64,000 nt of DNA, from assembly GCF_001590605.1 (NCBI RefSeq), contig NZ_CP014504.1, positions 4,402,001 through 4,466,000 of the forward strand, read 5' to 3'. The notes under the pieces are model-generated. The model did not search any database, was not told the origin of the DNA, and worked only from the letters and a program-made list of their open reading frames with translations. Source of the DNA: Pedobacter cryoconitis (GTDB lineage Bacteria; Bacteroidota; Bacteroidia; Sphingobacteriales; Sphingobacteriaceae). Made by a program: the position numbers and the translations under genes. Every line of letters starts with the position of its first letter. The first letter of the stretch is position 1. This document shows, piece by piece, positions 8,081 through 15,845 of this stretch.

Positions 8081-9054
8081 TTAGGCGTAAATCCGAGATA
8101 GTCTGAACAAGAAAAAATCGATATTTCTCACCCCCCTGAATTGGGATCTAAAAGCTTTGAGTTTGGCATTAAAAGATTCTGCAGAAGCATTGGTAGATCT
8201 GTTGTCGAAATAATTCAAGATCGTTTGATAGTGATTTTCAATGGTTCTTGAAATGGTATTAAAAGCTTTAAATCCCGCTTGCCTTACCTTTTCGTGCCAT
8301 CTGGCCAGCCTGGCCAAACCATACACTTTATCGGTAGTTTTTTCAAAGATATTGCTGAGGTTCATACTTAAATCATAGGCCTGCTTCAGATCCGGATAAC
8401 GCTCAAATAACAGATCTGCTCTTTCTTTTTGACTTTGAGTCCAATATTCAGCACGTTTATACAAAACGTATCTGCTTCTGGCCAGTAATTGCTTGAGGGT
8501 ATCCCCATTAGGGAGAAAGCTGGACTGGAAATCATAGTTCCCTTTTTTCGCCTTTTCTATCGCTTCATTTTCGGCATCTAATGCTGCCCATCGGTGCTTG
8601 ATTCGCATTTCCTGCAAGGCTTCTGTGGCCAGTTGCTACATGAAACCTGTCGGTTACCCTGACCGCAACAGGAAATGCTCTTTTGGCAATCAGTTCCATA
8701 TTACCAGCCATATCCAACGTAATTTCTTTCACCTTCCGCCTTTTATTCAATGGAATTTTTCTAAGCACTTCAATGACAGTTTCTGCTTTTACACCTGCAA
8801 CAATTGCTACAATTGCCCCTTTTTTACCTCTGGCAGCTTTATTAGTGACAATGGTATAAAGCTCGCCATGGGACACGCTGGTCTCATCTATGGAAAGTTG
8901 TGTACCCAGATTGTCTGGATAAAGCAACCATTTACTGGCATGTTCTTTTTGATCCCAACTCTTAAAACCACTTAAAAAATCCTTGTACTGACGCCCAAGA
9001 TTTCTGCCTTTTACTCCATAAAAGTTCCCGATCGTTTGAATATCATTCGGGGCG
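8081..9054 (-). pseudogene. IS transposase DDE region, frameshifted
   Basis: The reading enters just past the ORF A stop in the +1 frame (DIQTIGNFYGVKGRN...), passes the first Asp motif SIDETSVSHGELYTIV and the second motif EITLDMAGN...VTDRFHV, and then loses frame at about 8636-8641 (minus strand, after RFHV). It resumes in another frame at QLATEALQEMRIKHRW and ends with STNASAESFNAKLKAF and FRLSRIYA before a TAA. The order of DDE blocks is that of ISL3-type transposases. The internal shift of two missing bases, or one extra, has no sign of being programmed, so I call it a pseudogene. Confidence 0.8.
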
Positions 9055-9408
9055 GTACTGACTGAGTTGTTTTAAAAAAGCCGCGAATTCCCCTGTCATT
9101 CGCGTTCCCTTAGCAACCAGGCTCCAGTCTCGGTAAGCCACTTTTCCTGTGGTATGGTTCAGCCATCTGCGTCGTTTGATATGAAAAAAGACCTGATGTC
9201 CGCGCATGGGGAAATCCTGGACGGTGATGGTAGGAAAGAAACCTTTGGACTCCAGTTTATCCTTTTCAAATGCCACTGGAATAGAATTCACCTCTTCCAG
9301 AGCAATATGTAAAATATCATGCTCTTTACGAGCAGATTTCAACTCAAAATTCTCTAATATAAAATCGGGTAATAATAAACGTAGGAGCTCTTGGTAACTT
9401 GATAACAT
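9043..9408 (-). CDS. IS transposase N-terminal region protein (ORF A)
   Basis: 121 aa starting MLSSYQELLRLLLPDFILEN and ending LKQLSQYRPE. Comparable short proteins precede the DDE reading frame in ISAon1-type elements and probably supply DNA binding, with HIKRRRWLNH as a basic region. The DDE frame begins at the ORF A stop in the +1 frame, around the sequence CGCCCCGAATGA. A programmed frameshift there is plausible because this two-frame layout is usual for the group as I recall it; this is not demonstrated. Confidence 0.75.
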   Translation of the reverse strand: MLSSYQELLRLLLPDFILENFELKSARKEHDILHIALEEVNSIPVAFEKDKLESKGFFPTITVQDFPMRGHQVFFHIKRRRWLNHTTGKVAYRDWSLVAKGTRMTGEFAAFLKQLSQYRPE

Positions 9409-9448
9409 CTGTAAAATTCAAAGCCCAAAACTAAAAATTTTCACGCTT

Positions 9449-9472
9449 CCCCACAAGTTTTGGTATTGATCC
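9449..9472 (+). repeat. right terminal inverted repeat of the IS (24 bp)
   Basis: Exact reverse complement of 8047-8070. Confidence 0.92.
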
Positions 9473-9480
9473 CAAGTCAT
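9473..9480 (+). repeat. right target-site duplication CAAGTCAT
   Basis: Direct repeat of 8039-8046. Confidence 0.9.
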
Positions 9481-9669
9481 AAACTTGTGGAGCAGGCTCT
9501 TTTTTAAGCATAAATTTTGACATGCTCAACAGAAAGTCTTTGCTGTCACGGATGCTCTTATGCCTCTGGAAGTTGCGCTGAAAGCTTTCAATTTATAGGG
9601 GAATGACTCAGCCGAAACAAGGCCGGGCTGTTCGTAAATAAATTCAAAATAGCTAAATAATAAAGCTAT

Positions 9670-9730
9670 ATCGGCCGGATACTGTCCGGGTACTGCCTGA
9701 GTACTGGTCGGGTACTCGTTAGGGTAAGAG
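9670..9730 (+). repeat. imperfect tandem array of about 11-12-base units (GGGTACT core)
   Basis: Successive units read CGGATACTGTC, CGGGTACTGCC, TGAGTACTGGT, CGGGTACTCGTT and AGGGTAAG. The shared core is GGGTACT with one or two changes per unit. Confidence 0.6.
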
Positions 9731-9753
9731 CAGTGCTAAAGTAACGCGAGAGC

Positions 9754-9803
9754 ATGGCAAGTCCAAGTCAAAACAACTAGTTGAAATGACTTGGACTTGC
9801 CAT
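9754..9803. repeat. perfect 17-bp inverted repeat with palindromic loop
   Basis: Arms ATGGCAAGTCCAAGTCA (9754-9770) and its exact reverse complement (9787-9803). The 16-base loop holds the palindrome CAACTAGTTG. No T tract follows, so it is not a usual terminator; it would form a stable hairpin in DNA or RNA. Confidence 0.85.
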
Positions 9804-10004
9804 AGTTAAAGCCCGTTCTCAACCTGTTGTCATCCCGACCACCACTCAGGCACAACCAAACCATAACTAGTTGAAGATTAATGAAATTATAATTTCCCCT
9901 TTGACTAACGCACGGACAACTGCGGACAATTGCAGACATTTTTTACGCATCAGGATAATCTTCAACGCGAATAGCTTACATTGGTGGAAAAGCAATTATT
10001 TATT

Positions 10005-10160
10005 ATGGGAAGTTTAACGGGTAAATTTCAAAGGGAATTCTGGACGATTTCATTTTTAAAGCAGCAGTTTGGCGTACAGGTTGTTTCAAAAGTTCTGTAC
10101 TGGGCAAAAGGAAACAAGCAATGGAAACCCAAAGGCATCAGAGAACTTTCGTCAAAGTAG
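10005..10160 (+). CDS. possible 51-aa protein or gene fragment
   Basis: ATG at 10005, stop TAG at 10158-10160. The product starts MGSLTGKFQREFWTISFLK and is basic and aromatic, with KGNKQWKPKG near its end. No family recognised, no promoter or terminator obvious. It may be the leftover end of a mobile-element gene. Low confidence that it is expressed. Confidence 0.2.
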   Translation: MGSLTGKFQREFWTISFLKQQFGVQVVSKVLYWAKGNKQWKPKGIRELSSK

Positions 10161-10179
10161 CAAGCCTGGAAAAATCCTA

Positions 10180-10233
10180 TTTCTATTCCATATTTATTGA
10201 ATAAAGCGGAATTTTTCTAATCCATATTTATTG
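10180..10233 (+). repeat. 20-base direct repeat, 34-base period
   Basis: TTTCTATTCCATATTTATTG at 10180-10199 recurs at 10214-10233 with one difference (TTTCTAATCC). The second copy runs into the last codons of the RDD gene. Confidence 0.75.
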
Positions 10234-10959
10234 CACAACAGAAGTTACGTGATTATAATCTTTGATAATGGTATTTAAGAAATCCAGTTCATGCATCCCT
10301 GCTGGTAAACTCACCCCTAAACGTGCCTTGATTTTATCGGCCATTGCATAAACCAGTTCGTAATGTGCGGTCTTATAATAAGTAGTCAGCACTTCATGGA
10401 TCAGCTCAACTTCCTGATCATTGAGCAGGTGAACATTGGTAAAAACAGGTATATATTCTTCCGCTTCGGGTACGAAGGCAATTTGATCGAGTGTGGTCCG
10501 TCCAATAGTTTTGATGACTGTAGTACCTGCAACCAGGTCTCCGATCCTTTGTTTATGTTCAGATAGGGTTACACAAAGTAAGCCTCCTATTTGCCCGGTG
10601 AGCCAAAAATCGACCAGCCTGAATAACCAGCGGATAAAGTATTGGCCTATACTGGCCTGTCCGCCATCCAGGTTGATAACTTTAATTTTCATTAACTTTT
10701 TTCCGGGACTCTGGCCATTGAAGAAGATCTCAAAAATCAAATGGTAAAAGACGAAGACAATACCATAAAAAACAAACAGACCGATAAATATCCCATTCCA
10801 CCTGGGAATAGAAATAACACCAATAAAAAAAACAATCAATAAAAGTACTGCGATCAGCAGACCAAAATCTATCATTCTTGCCGCTATACGTTCGCCTAAA
10901 CCAGCAACAGGATAGTCAATATCCACATGCTGAGTGGTGTTCACCTTTATTGTTTCCAT
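10228..10959 (-). CDS. RDD-family membrane protein
   Basis: 243 aa from the ATG at 10957-10959; an in-frame TTG three codons upstream lies inside the candidate promoter, so I prefer the ATG. The RDD pattern is clear: GLGERIAARMIDFGLLIAVL (Arg and Asp of helix 1), FNGQSPGKKLMKIKV, and RIGDLVAGTTVIK. Three to four membrane helices lie within residues 25-140, followed by a soluble C-terminal tail of about 100 residues. It is divergent from the SpoIIM-like gene. RDD proteins commonly accompany MoxR/DUF58 clusters; function is unknown. Confidence 0.88.
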   Translation of the reverse strand: METIKVNTTQHVDIDYPVAGLGERIAARMIDFGLLIAVLLLIVFFIGVISIPRWNGIFIGLFVFYGIVFVFYHLIFEIFFNGQSPGKKLMKIKVINLDGGQASIGQYFIRWLFRLVDFWLTGQIGGLLCVTLSEHKQRIGDLVAGTTVIKTIGRTTLDQIAFVPEAEEYIPVFTNVHLLNDQEVELIHEVLTTYYKTAHYELVYAMADKIKARLGVSLPAGMHELDFLNTIIKDYNHVTSVVQ

Positions 10960-10965
10960 AAAAAA

Positions 10966-10973
10966 CAAATATA
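10966..10973 (-). promoter_or_regulatory. -7 box TATATTTG of the RDD gene
   Basis: Minus-strand match to TAnnTTTG just upstream of the ATG at 10959. The implied start point falls at or next to the ATG, so the mRNA would be nearly leaderless. Confidence 0.4.
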
Positions 10974-11042
10974 ATATTGATATTTAATTAATTATTGCAA
11001 AATCACTTTTTGTCAGTATTTTAACCGAAAATTAGATTCGCT

Positions 11043-12002
11043 ATGAGGGAGGCCTTGTTCGTTAAACAGAATTCCGAAAAATGGAGGGCCTATGAGCATT
11101 CATCTGCTACTCATCCGGATGAAATCGCAGACCGTTTTATCGAGATCACCAATGATCTTTCTTATGCCAGGACCTTCTATCCCAAATCTAAAACGACCAG
11201 TTACCTGAATGGTTTAGCTTCCACACTGCACCAATCCATTTATAAGAATAAGAAAGAAGACAAAAACAGGTTTGTAAATTTCTGGAAATATGAATTGCCT
11301 GTACTTTTCTATACTTACCGGATGCAGTTGTTATATGCTTTCTTGTTTTTTATAATTTCAGCTTCCATAGGGGTGCTGTCAGCAAAATATGATGATCAGT
11401 TTATCAGACTGATCCTGGGTGATAGTTATGTCAATATGACCAATGAGAACATTAATAAAGGTGATCCTTTTGGGGTATACAAGCAAACTTCCGAATTCCC
11501 GATGTTCTTTTCTATCGCAGCAAATAATATTTATGTATCCCTTTTGATGTTTGTAAGCGGTATATTTTTATCCATCGCCCCGATTTTCTACCTGTTGCAA
11601 AACGGTGTCATGCTGGGTTCTTTTGAATATTATTTCTTTAGCAGAGGCCTGGGTATAGAGTCTATCCTGGTCATCTGGATTCATGGAACTTTAGAGATTT
11701 CGGCCATTATTATTGCTGGAGCTGCAGGACTGGTTCTTGGACATGGCCTGCTTTTCCCAAAAACATATACACGCTTTCAAGCCTTTAAGCAAAGTGCTAA
11801 AGATGGGACCAAGATCGCATTGGGCATTGTCCCGATCCTGTTGGTTGCTGCCTTTTTTGAAGGCTTTATTACCCGGCACACAGAAATGCCGGTATGGCTC
11901 AGCACTGCTATTTTAGCCTTGTCGCTTATTTTTATTATCTGGTATGTCATTCTATATCCATTAACCCTCTCCAAACGTAATCACGCCCACAAAAATGTCT
12001 GA
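11043..12002 (+). CDS. stage II sporulation protein M-like membrane protein
   Basis: 319 aa. A soluble N-terminal region (about 1-95, with HPDEIADRFIEITNDLSYAR) precedes five or so membrane helices. The conserved SpoIIM/DUF95 features are GDPFGVYK...FFSIAANNIYVSLLMFVSG and IWIHGTLEISAIIIAGAAGL. In non-sporulating Bacteroidota this family sits next to RDD and MoxR genes. It is the first gene of the plus-strand cluster, and its last codons overlap the next gene by 8 bases, a mark of translational coupling. Role in the cell is unknown. Confidence 0.88.
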   Translation: MREALFVKQNSEKWRAYEHSSATHPDEIADRFIEITNDLSYARTFYPKSKTTSYLNGLASTLHQSIYKNKKEDKNRFVNFWKYELPVLFYTYRMQLLYAFLFFIISASIGVLSAKYDDQFIRLILGDSYVNMTNENINKGDPFGVYKQTSEFPMFFSIAANNIYVSLLMFVSGIFLSIAPIFYLLQNGVMLGSFEYYFFSRGLGIESILVIWIHGTLEISAIIIAGAAGLVLGHGLLFPKTYTRFQAFKQSAKDGTKIALGIVPILLVAAFFEGFITRHTEMPVWLSTAILALSLIFIIWYVILYPLTLSKRNHAHKNV

Positions 12003-12870
12003 AAAAGTAGAATTCAAAAAGCTCCGTGAGTTCGGAGAGATTATTAACGATACCATCCGGTTCTTCAAAGAGAATTTCAAACCCTTGTTAAAAGTGTTCG
12101 TCTATTTTTGCGGTGTATTTATTGTAGCTGGAATGGTTGCAACAATTTTCCAGCAGATGGGCATGCAGCATGCAATCAGAAATTTCGGTTCAGTGAGTAC
12201 GTATGCCAGGTTAACCGGCCTGCTATCTGTCACTTATTTTTTTGTCGTGCTGATCGGAATGTTTGGATATACAGCTTTAAATGTTTCCATCTTCAGCTTC
12301 GTAGCACTATATATAGAGAAAGGAAATGTCGCTCCTACGGTTGAAGAGGTATGGGGTTATTTCAAGTATTATTTTCTCCGGGTTTTTGGCAGTAACGTCG
12401 TTCTTGGTTTATTACTGATAGCTGGGTTTTGCTTGTGTTTAATTCCTGGCTTCTACTTATTCCCGATTATATCATTAATGATCCCCATTATGATTTTTGA
12501 GAATGCAAGTCTGGGTTATTCATTTAGCCATGCCTTCAAATTATTAAGAGAACAGTGGTGGAATACTGCAGCAACGTTATTTGTGCTTTGGATCATTACT
12601 TATGCAAGTTCCTCTTTTGCTTCTTTACCTGCGATTATTTTAACCATGGTGAGCGCAATGACCAATGGGCCAAAAGGATTAGGCACGAGTGTAATCATCA
12701 TTTCTACAGTTATTCAGTATCTCTGCCAGGTTTTTATGATCATTCCTATTATCGGTCTCTCTCTTTGTTATTTTAATCTTTCTGAACGCCAGAACAGTAC
12801 TGGTTTGATGGACCGTATTCAAAAAATGGGACAAGAGCAAAACACCTTCCCTAACCAAGAAGAATATTAA
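11995..12870 (+). CDS. multi-spanning membrane protein of the MoxR cluster
   Basis: 291 aa with about six hydrophobic segments and a charged tail (MDRIQKMGQEQNTF). The N-terminus KLREFGEIINDTIRFFKENF followed by a helix resembles proteins usually found between the SpoIIM-like and DUF4129 genes in Bacteroidota. No catalytic motif is visible. It overlaps the upstream gene by 8 bases and is one base from the downstream gene, so it belongs to the operon. Function unknown. Confidence 0.75.
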   Translation: MSEKVEFKKLREFGEIINDTIRFFKENFKPLLKVFVYFCGVFIVAGMVATIFQQMGMQHAIRNFGSVSTYARLTGLLSVTYFFVVLIGMFGYTALNVSIFSFVALYIEKGNVAPTVEEVWGYFKYYFLRVFGSNVVLGLLLIAGFCLCLIPGFYLFPIISLMIPIMIFENASLGYSFSHAFKLLREQWWNTAATLFVLWIITYASSSFASLPAIILTMVSAMTNGPKGLGTSVIIISTVIQYLCQVFMIIPIIGLSLCYFNLSERQNSTGLMDRIQKMGQEQNTFPNQEEY

Positions 12871-12871
12871 A

Positions 12872-13678
12872 ATGCCGAAATACCTGGTCTCTTTTCTTTT
12901 GCTATTATTCACTGTACAGTGCTTTTCTGTTCAGGCGGTTCAGCCTGTCCGGAGCACTAAAGCTTCCGGGGCAGATCAGCTTATCCGGAAAGATCAGGTT
13001 ATCCAGGGAAAAATTAGTCAAAAAACTATCCCCGCAAAATCAAAATTGCTCCGGATTGATAGCAGTGAAATACAACTCAGAAATTTTGATTCGCAAAGAC
13101 TGAAGTCTTATAGCCAGCAAACAGCTTTTAAATATGACCAGACTGCAACGGTTGATGACACCTTATGGAATCAATTCTGGGCATGGTTCTGGAGAAAGCT
13201 TACAGGTATTACAAGAATCAATTATTCTGGAAATTTTTTCAGATATCTGATCATCTCAGCTTTCATTGTATTCATTGTCTTTGTGGTCATTAAATTTACA
13301 GGTGTCGATTTTAAACTTTTTATGGGGAAATCGAAAGCGGTAGTTATCCCTTATGCAGCGTCCACTGATAATATCCATGAGATAGATTTTAATACGGAAA
13401 TAGATCAGGCAATTCAAAGTGCCAACTACAGGCTTGCGGTAAGATTGATGTATTTGCTTTCGCTGAAAAAGCTGAATAGCAGAAACCTGATTAACTGGCA
13501 GCCGGAAAAGACAAATCAGGCTTATATCAGAGAAATTACTGATCCGCAGCAAAGGGAACAGTTCAGCTTGCTGACTACGCAGTTTGAATATATCTGGTAT
13601 GGTGAATTCTTTATTGATCAGGAGAATTTTAAGCAAGTACGAAATAGTTATGACCAGTTTAATACAGCGCTGAGATGA
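12872..13678 (+). CDS. DUF4129 domain protein
   Basis: 268 aa with a signal peptide (cleavage near AVQ, residue 23), a periplasmic region, a membrane helix at about 126-146 (YLIISAFIVFIVFVVIKF) and a cytoplasmic DUF4129 domain. That domain shows SANYRLAVRLMYLLSLKKLN and FEYIWYGEF. DUF4129 proteins often appear with MoxR and transglutaminase-like genes. It overlaps the next gene by four bases (ATGA). Role unknown; an assembly or envelope-maintenance part is possible. Confidence 0.85.
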   Translation: MPKYLVSFLLLLFTVQCFSVQAVQPVRSTKASGADQLIRKDQVIQGKISQKTIPAKSKLLRIDSSEIQLRNFDSQRLKSYSQQTAFKYDQTATVDDTLWNQFWAWFWRKLTGITRINYSGNFFRYLIISAFIVFIVFVVIKFTGVDFKLFMGKSKAVVIPYAASTDNIHEIDFNTEIDQAIQSANYRLAVRLMYLLSLKKLNSRNLINWQPEKTNQAYIREITDPQQREQFSLLTTQFEYIWYGEFFIDQENFKQVRNSYDQFNTALR

Positions 13679-14853
13679 AAGGGATGAGATTATATCTTAT
13701 TGGTAGCGCCACGGTATTAATTTTATACCTGGTTGCACAATATTATAAGCCAAAACCAACGGACTGGAGCCCCACTTATCTCAAAGAAGATAGGATCCCT
13801 TACGGGCTTTATGTTTTAAATCAGGAAAAGGAAACTATTTTTCCAGGTGTACAGCTCAAAACAAGCCGATTGCCTGCATACAATACTTTAAAGGATCAGC
13901 ATTATCAAAAGACAAATTATCTTTTCATAGCCAGCAGTTTAAAATTTGATAAGCTCGACTATCAGGAGCTGGTGAAATTTATGAACGCAGGAAATCAGGT
14001 CTTCATTGCGGCCTTTAATCTAGGAAAGATGCTGAGCGACACCCTTAAACTGGAAACAAGCACGAATTTTTCTGCCCGGATAAAACCTTATTCCATCAAC
14101 TTCGTGAACCCTGCACTGAAAGCAAAAAACGGTTATGTTTTTGACAAAGGATTAGGGGATCAATTTTTTACAGCTATTGATACTTCCCGCTGTACGGTTT
14201 TAGGAAAAAACAACAATGGGGATGTGAATTTTGTAAAATATACTTTTGGCAAGGGAGCATTATATGTATTACCTGATCCACAGTTATTAACTAATTATAG
14301 CTTATTAAATCCTGCGGGTGCAGCCTATGCCTCCAAAGCACTCTCTTATTTGCAGCCTGCTAAAACACTGCTCTGGGATGAAAACAGCACCAGAGGCCCT
14401 GAAGAAAGCGGATCTATCTTAAGAGTCTTTTTCAAACATGATCAGCTGCGCTGGGCTTATTGTCTGACACTGGCCGGTCTGTTGGTCTTTGTCTTATTTG
14501 AGATGAAACGCAGACAACGGATCATCCCTGTTTTACTCCCTTTAAAAAATTCCTCCGCTGAGTTTATAACAGTCGTTGGAAAAGTATATTACCAGCAGCG
14601 TGACAATAGCGATATCGCTCAAAAGAAGATCAATTATTTTTTAGAATATATCCGGTTAACCTACCGCCTTAAAACTTTAAAAACAGACGAAGAGTTCGTT
14701 TCTTCTCTGGTACTGATATCGGGTGCACAGGAAGAAACAACCAGACAGTTATTTACAGTCATCAATACCGTTCATCATGGAAGTAAAGTTACCGACGGCC
14801 TGCTGATCGAACTGAATAAATTAATAGAGAAATTTTATAATCAAGCGAAATAA
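13675..14853 (+). CDS. DUF4350 domain protein
   Basis: 392 aa. An N-terminal membrane anchor (about 4-20) is followed by the DUF4350 region, starting PTYLKEDRIPYGLYVLNQ and containing NYLFIASSLKFDKLDYQELV, a fold related to glutamine-amidotransferase-like domains. A second membrane helix (about 260-278, AYCLTLAGLLVFVLFEM) leads to a C-terminal cytoplasmic helical part. It starts within the DUF4129 stop and ends two bases before the MoxR start. Function unknown; always linked to the MoxR cluster in relatives. Confidence 0.85.
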   Translation: MKGMRLYLIGSATVLILYLVAQYYKPKPTDWSPTYLKEDRIPYGLYVLNQEKETIFPGVQLKTSRLPAYNTLKDQHYQKTNYLFIASSLKFDKLDYQELVKFMNAGNQVFIAAFNLGKMLSDTLKLETSTNFSARIKPYSINFVNPALKAKNGYVFDKGLGDQFFTAIDTSRCTVLGKNNNGDVNFVKYTFGKGALYVLPDPQLLTNYSLLNPAGAAYASKALSYLQPAKTLLWDENSTRGPEESGSILRVFFKHDQLRWAYCLTLAGLLVFVLFEMKRRQRIIPVLLPLKNSSAEFITVVGKVYYQQRDNSDIAQKKINYFLEYIRLTYRLKTLKTDEEFVSSLVLISGAQEETTRQLFTVINTVHHGSKVTDGLLIELNKLIEKFYNQAK

Positions 14854-14855
14854 TA

Positions 14856-15833
14856 ATGGAAGCGGAAACAGCTAATCAAAGAGCCGACCTTACACAGCTT
14901 AATTCGGCAGTTGAACAGATCAGAGCATCAATCGGGCATATCATTGTAGGGCAAAAAGATACCATTGATTTCCTGATTGCAGGCATTCTGGCCGATGGGC
15001 ATCTTTTGCTGGAAGGGGTTCCGGGAGTCGCTAAAACACTCAGCGCCAAACTCATTGCAAAAAGTATTGATGCTGTCTTTTCAAGAATTCAGTTTACACC
15101 CGATCTGATGCCTTCAGACGTTTTGGGAACTTCTGTTTTCGACCCGAGAACAGCGTCTTTTGAGTATAGAAAGGGGCCGGTTTTCGGAAACATCATACTG
15201 ATTGACGAAATCAACCGTGCACCCGCAAAAACACAGTCTGCGCTGTTTGAAGTCATGGAAGAACGTCAGATCACTGTAGATGGACATACTTATCCAATGG
15301 ACGAACCTTTTATGGTACTGGCGACACAAAACCCAGTGGAACATGAAGGAACTTACCGGTTGCCCGAAGCACAATTAGACCGGTTTTTATTTAAGATAGA
15401 GATTAAATATCCTACGCTTGAAGAAGAGATCATCATCTTGTCCAGACAACATCAGCATAAGCTGGAAGATGGCCTGAAAGAAGTTAAAGCCGTTTTAAGT
15501 ATAGACCAGATCAAGACTTGCCGCGCGCTGATCAAAGCCTTACATGTAGAGCCTAAATTAATTGAATATGCGGCAAAGATTGTCCATGAAACCAGGAATA
15601 ACAAGTCACTCTACCTGGGTGCTTCACCGCGTGCTTCTTTAGCACTGATTAATGGAGCAAAAGCTATAGCTGCTATGCAGGGCCGTGACTTTGTGACCCC
15701 CGAAGATATTATCAAGGTAGCAGCTCCTGTACTTGCGCACCGCATCATGCTCAGTCCTGATAAAGAAATGGAGGGCTTGACTCCCAGCGATATTGTTGCT
15801 CAGATTATTCAAAAAATAGAGATCCCAAGGTAA
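14856..15833 (+). CDS. MoxR-family AAA+ ATPase
   Basis: 325 aa, soluble. Walker A GVPGVAKT (about 55-62), Walker B IILIDEINRAP (about 111-121), sensor 1 VLATQNPVEHEGTYRLPEAQ, and sensor 2 GASPRASLAL (about 254-263). MoxR ATPases act as chaperone-like machines that activate or mature partner proteins, usually together with the DUF58 or VWA protein encoded next door. The DUF58 gene follows by 12 bases, so the pair is intact. Confidence 0.93.
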   Translation: MEAETANQRADLTQLNSAVEQIRASIGHIIVGQKDTIDFLIAGILADGHLLLEGVPGVAKTLSAKLIAKSIDAVFSRIQFTPDLMPSDVLGTSVFDPRTASFEYRKGPVFGNIILIDEINRAPAKTQSALFEVMEERQITVDGHTYPMDEPFMVLATQNPVEHEGTYRLPEAQLDRFLFKIEIKYPTLEEEIIILSRQHQHKLEDGLKEVKAVLSIDQIKTCRALIKALHVEPKLIEYAAKIVHETRNNKSLYLGASPRASLALINGAKAIAAMQGRDFVTPEDIIKVAAPVLAHRIMLSPDKEMEGLTPSDIVAQIIQKIEIPR

Positions 15834-15845
15834 ACCGCAAAAAGA

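Larger units (their letters stand above)
8047..9472 (-). mobile_element. ISL3-like (ISAon1-type) insertion sequence, 1426 bp
   Basis: The ends are perfect 24-bp inverted repeats (8047-8070 and 9449-9472; outer bases GGATCAATACC, inner bases ACTTGTGGGG), flanked by an 8-bp direct repeat CAAGTCAT. Eight-base duplications are typical of the ISL3 family, and the transposase has ISL3-type DDE motifs such as VRVTDRFHV. It encodes a 121-aa N-terminal protein and, in a shifted frame, the DDE region, which carries a second frameshift. Perfect ends and duplication mean a recent insertion; the second frameshift means this copy probably cannot move by itself. Confidence 0.9.
8006..9600 (-). pseudogene. 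remnant of an older transposase 3' end, split by the IS
   Basis: If the IS at 8047-9472 and one copy of the 8-bp duplication are removed, the minus strand reads through from about 9600 to a TAG at 8006-8008. The reading contains SIRDSKDFLLSMSKFMLKK, which resembles the C-terminal end of the intact IS transposase (FFLFRLSRIYA). The DNA around the insertion point also resembles the terminal repeat of that IS. This looks like the decayed 3' end of a related element. No upstream transposase part is recognisable. The resemblance is short, so confidence is moderate. Confidence 0.45.
9481..10227. other. 750-base repeat-rich stretch without a convincing gene
   Basis: It holds the transposase remnant (to about 9600), a short imperfect tandem array (9670-9730), a 17-bp inverted repeat (9754-9803), a second copy of AACTAGTTGAAG near 9865, a pair of 10-base repeats GGACAACTGC/GGACAATTGC near 9914-9935, a possible 51-codon frame (10005-10160) and a 20-base direct repeat (10180-10233). 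No protein family is recognisable in any frame. The mixture looks like a landing ground for mobile elements. Confidence 0.6.

Noticed and set aside
7689..8084. Open frame of 131 codons over the tRNA-Val genes
   Set aside because: It runs through both tRNA genes and the terminator; the sequence is fully explained by RNA structure.
9043..9055. Transposon frameshift between ORF A and DDE region as a random mutation
   Set aside because: The two-frame layout is, as I recall, normal for ISAon1-type elements, so I did not count it as damage; only the second shift is treated as a defect.
9736..9939. 67-codon minus-strand frame
   Set aside because: It only exists because of the repeat array and inverted repeat; no conserved pattern and no promoter.
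9640..9960. CRISPR array
   Set aside because: Units are 11-12 bases long, imperfect and without spacers; no cas gene anywhere in the window.
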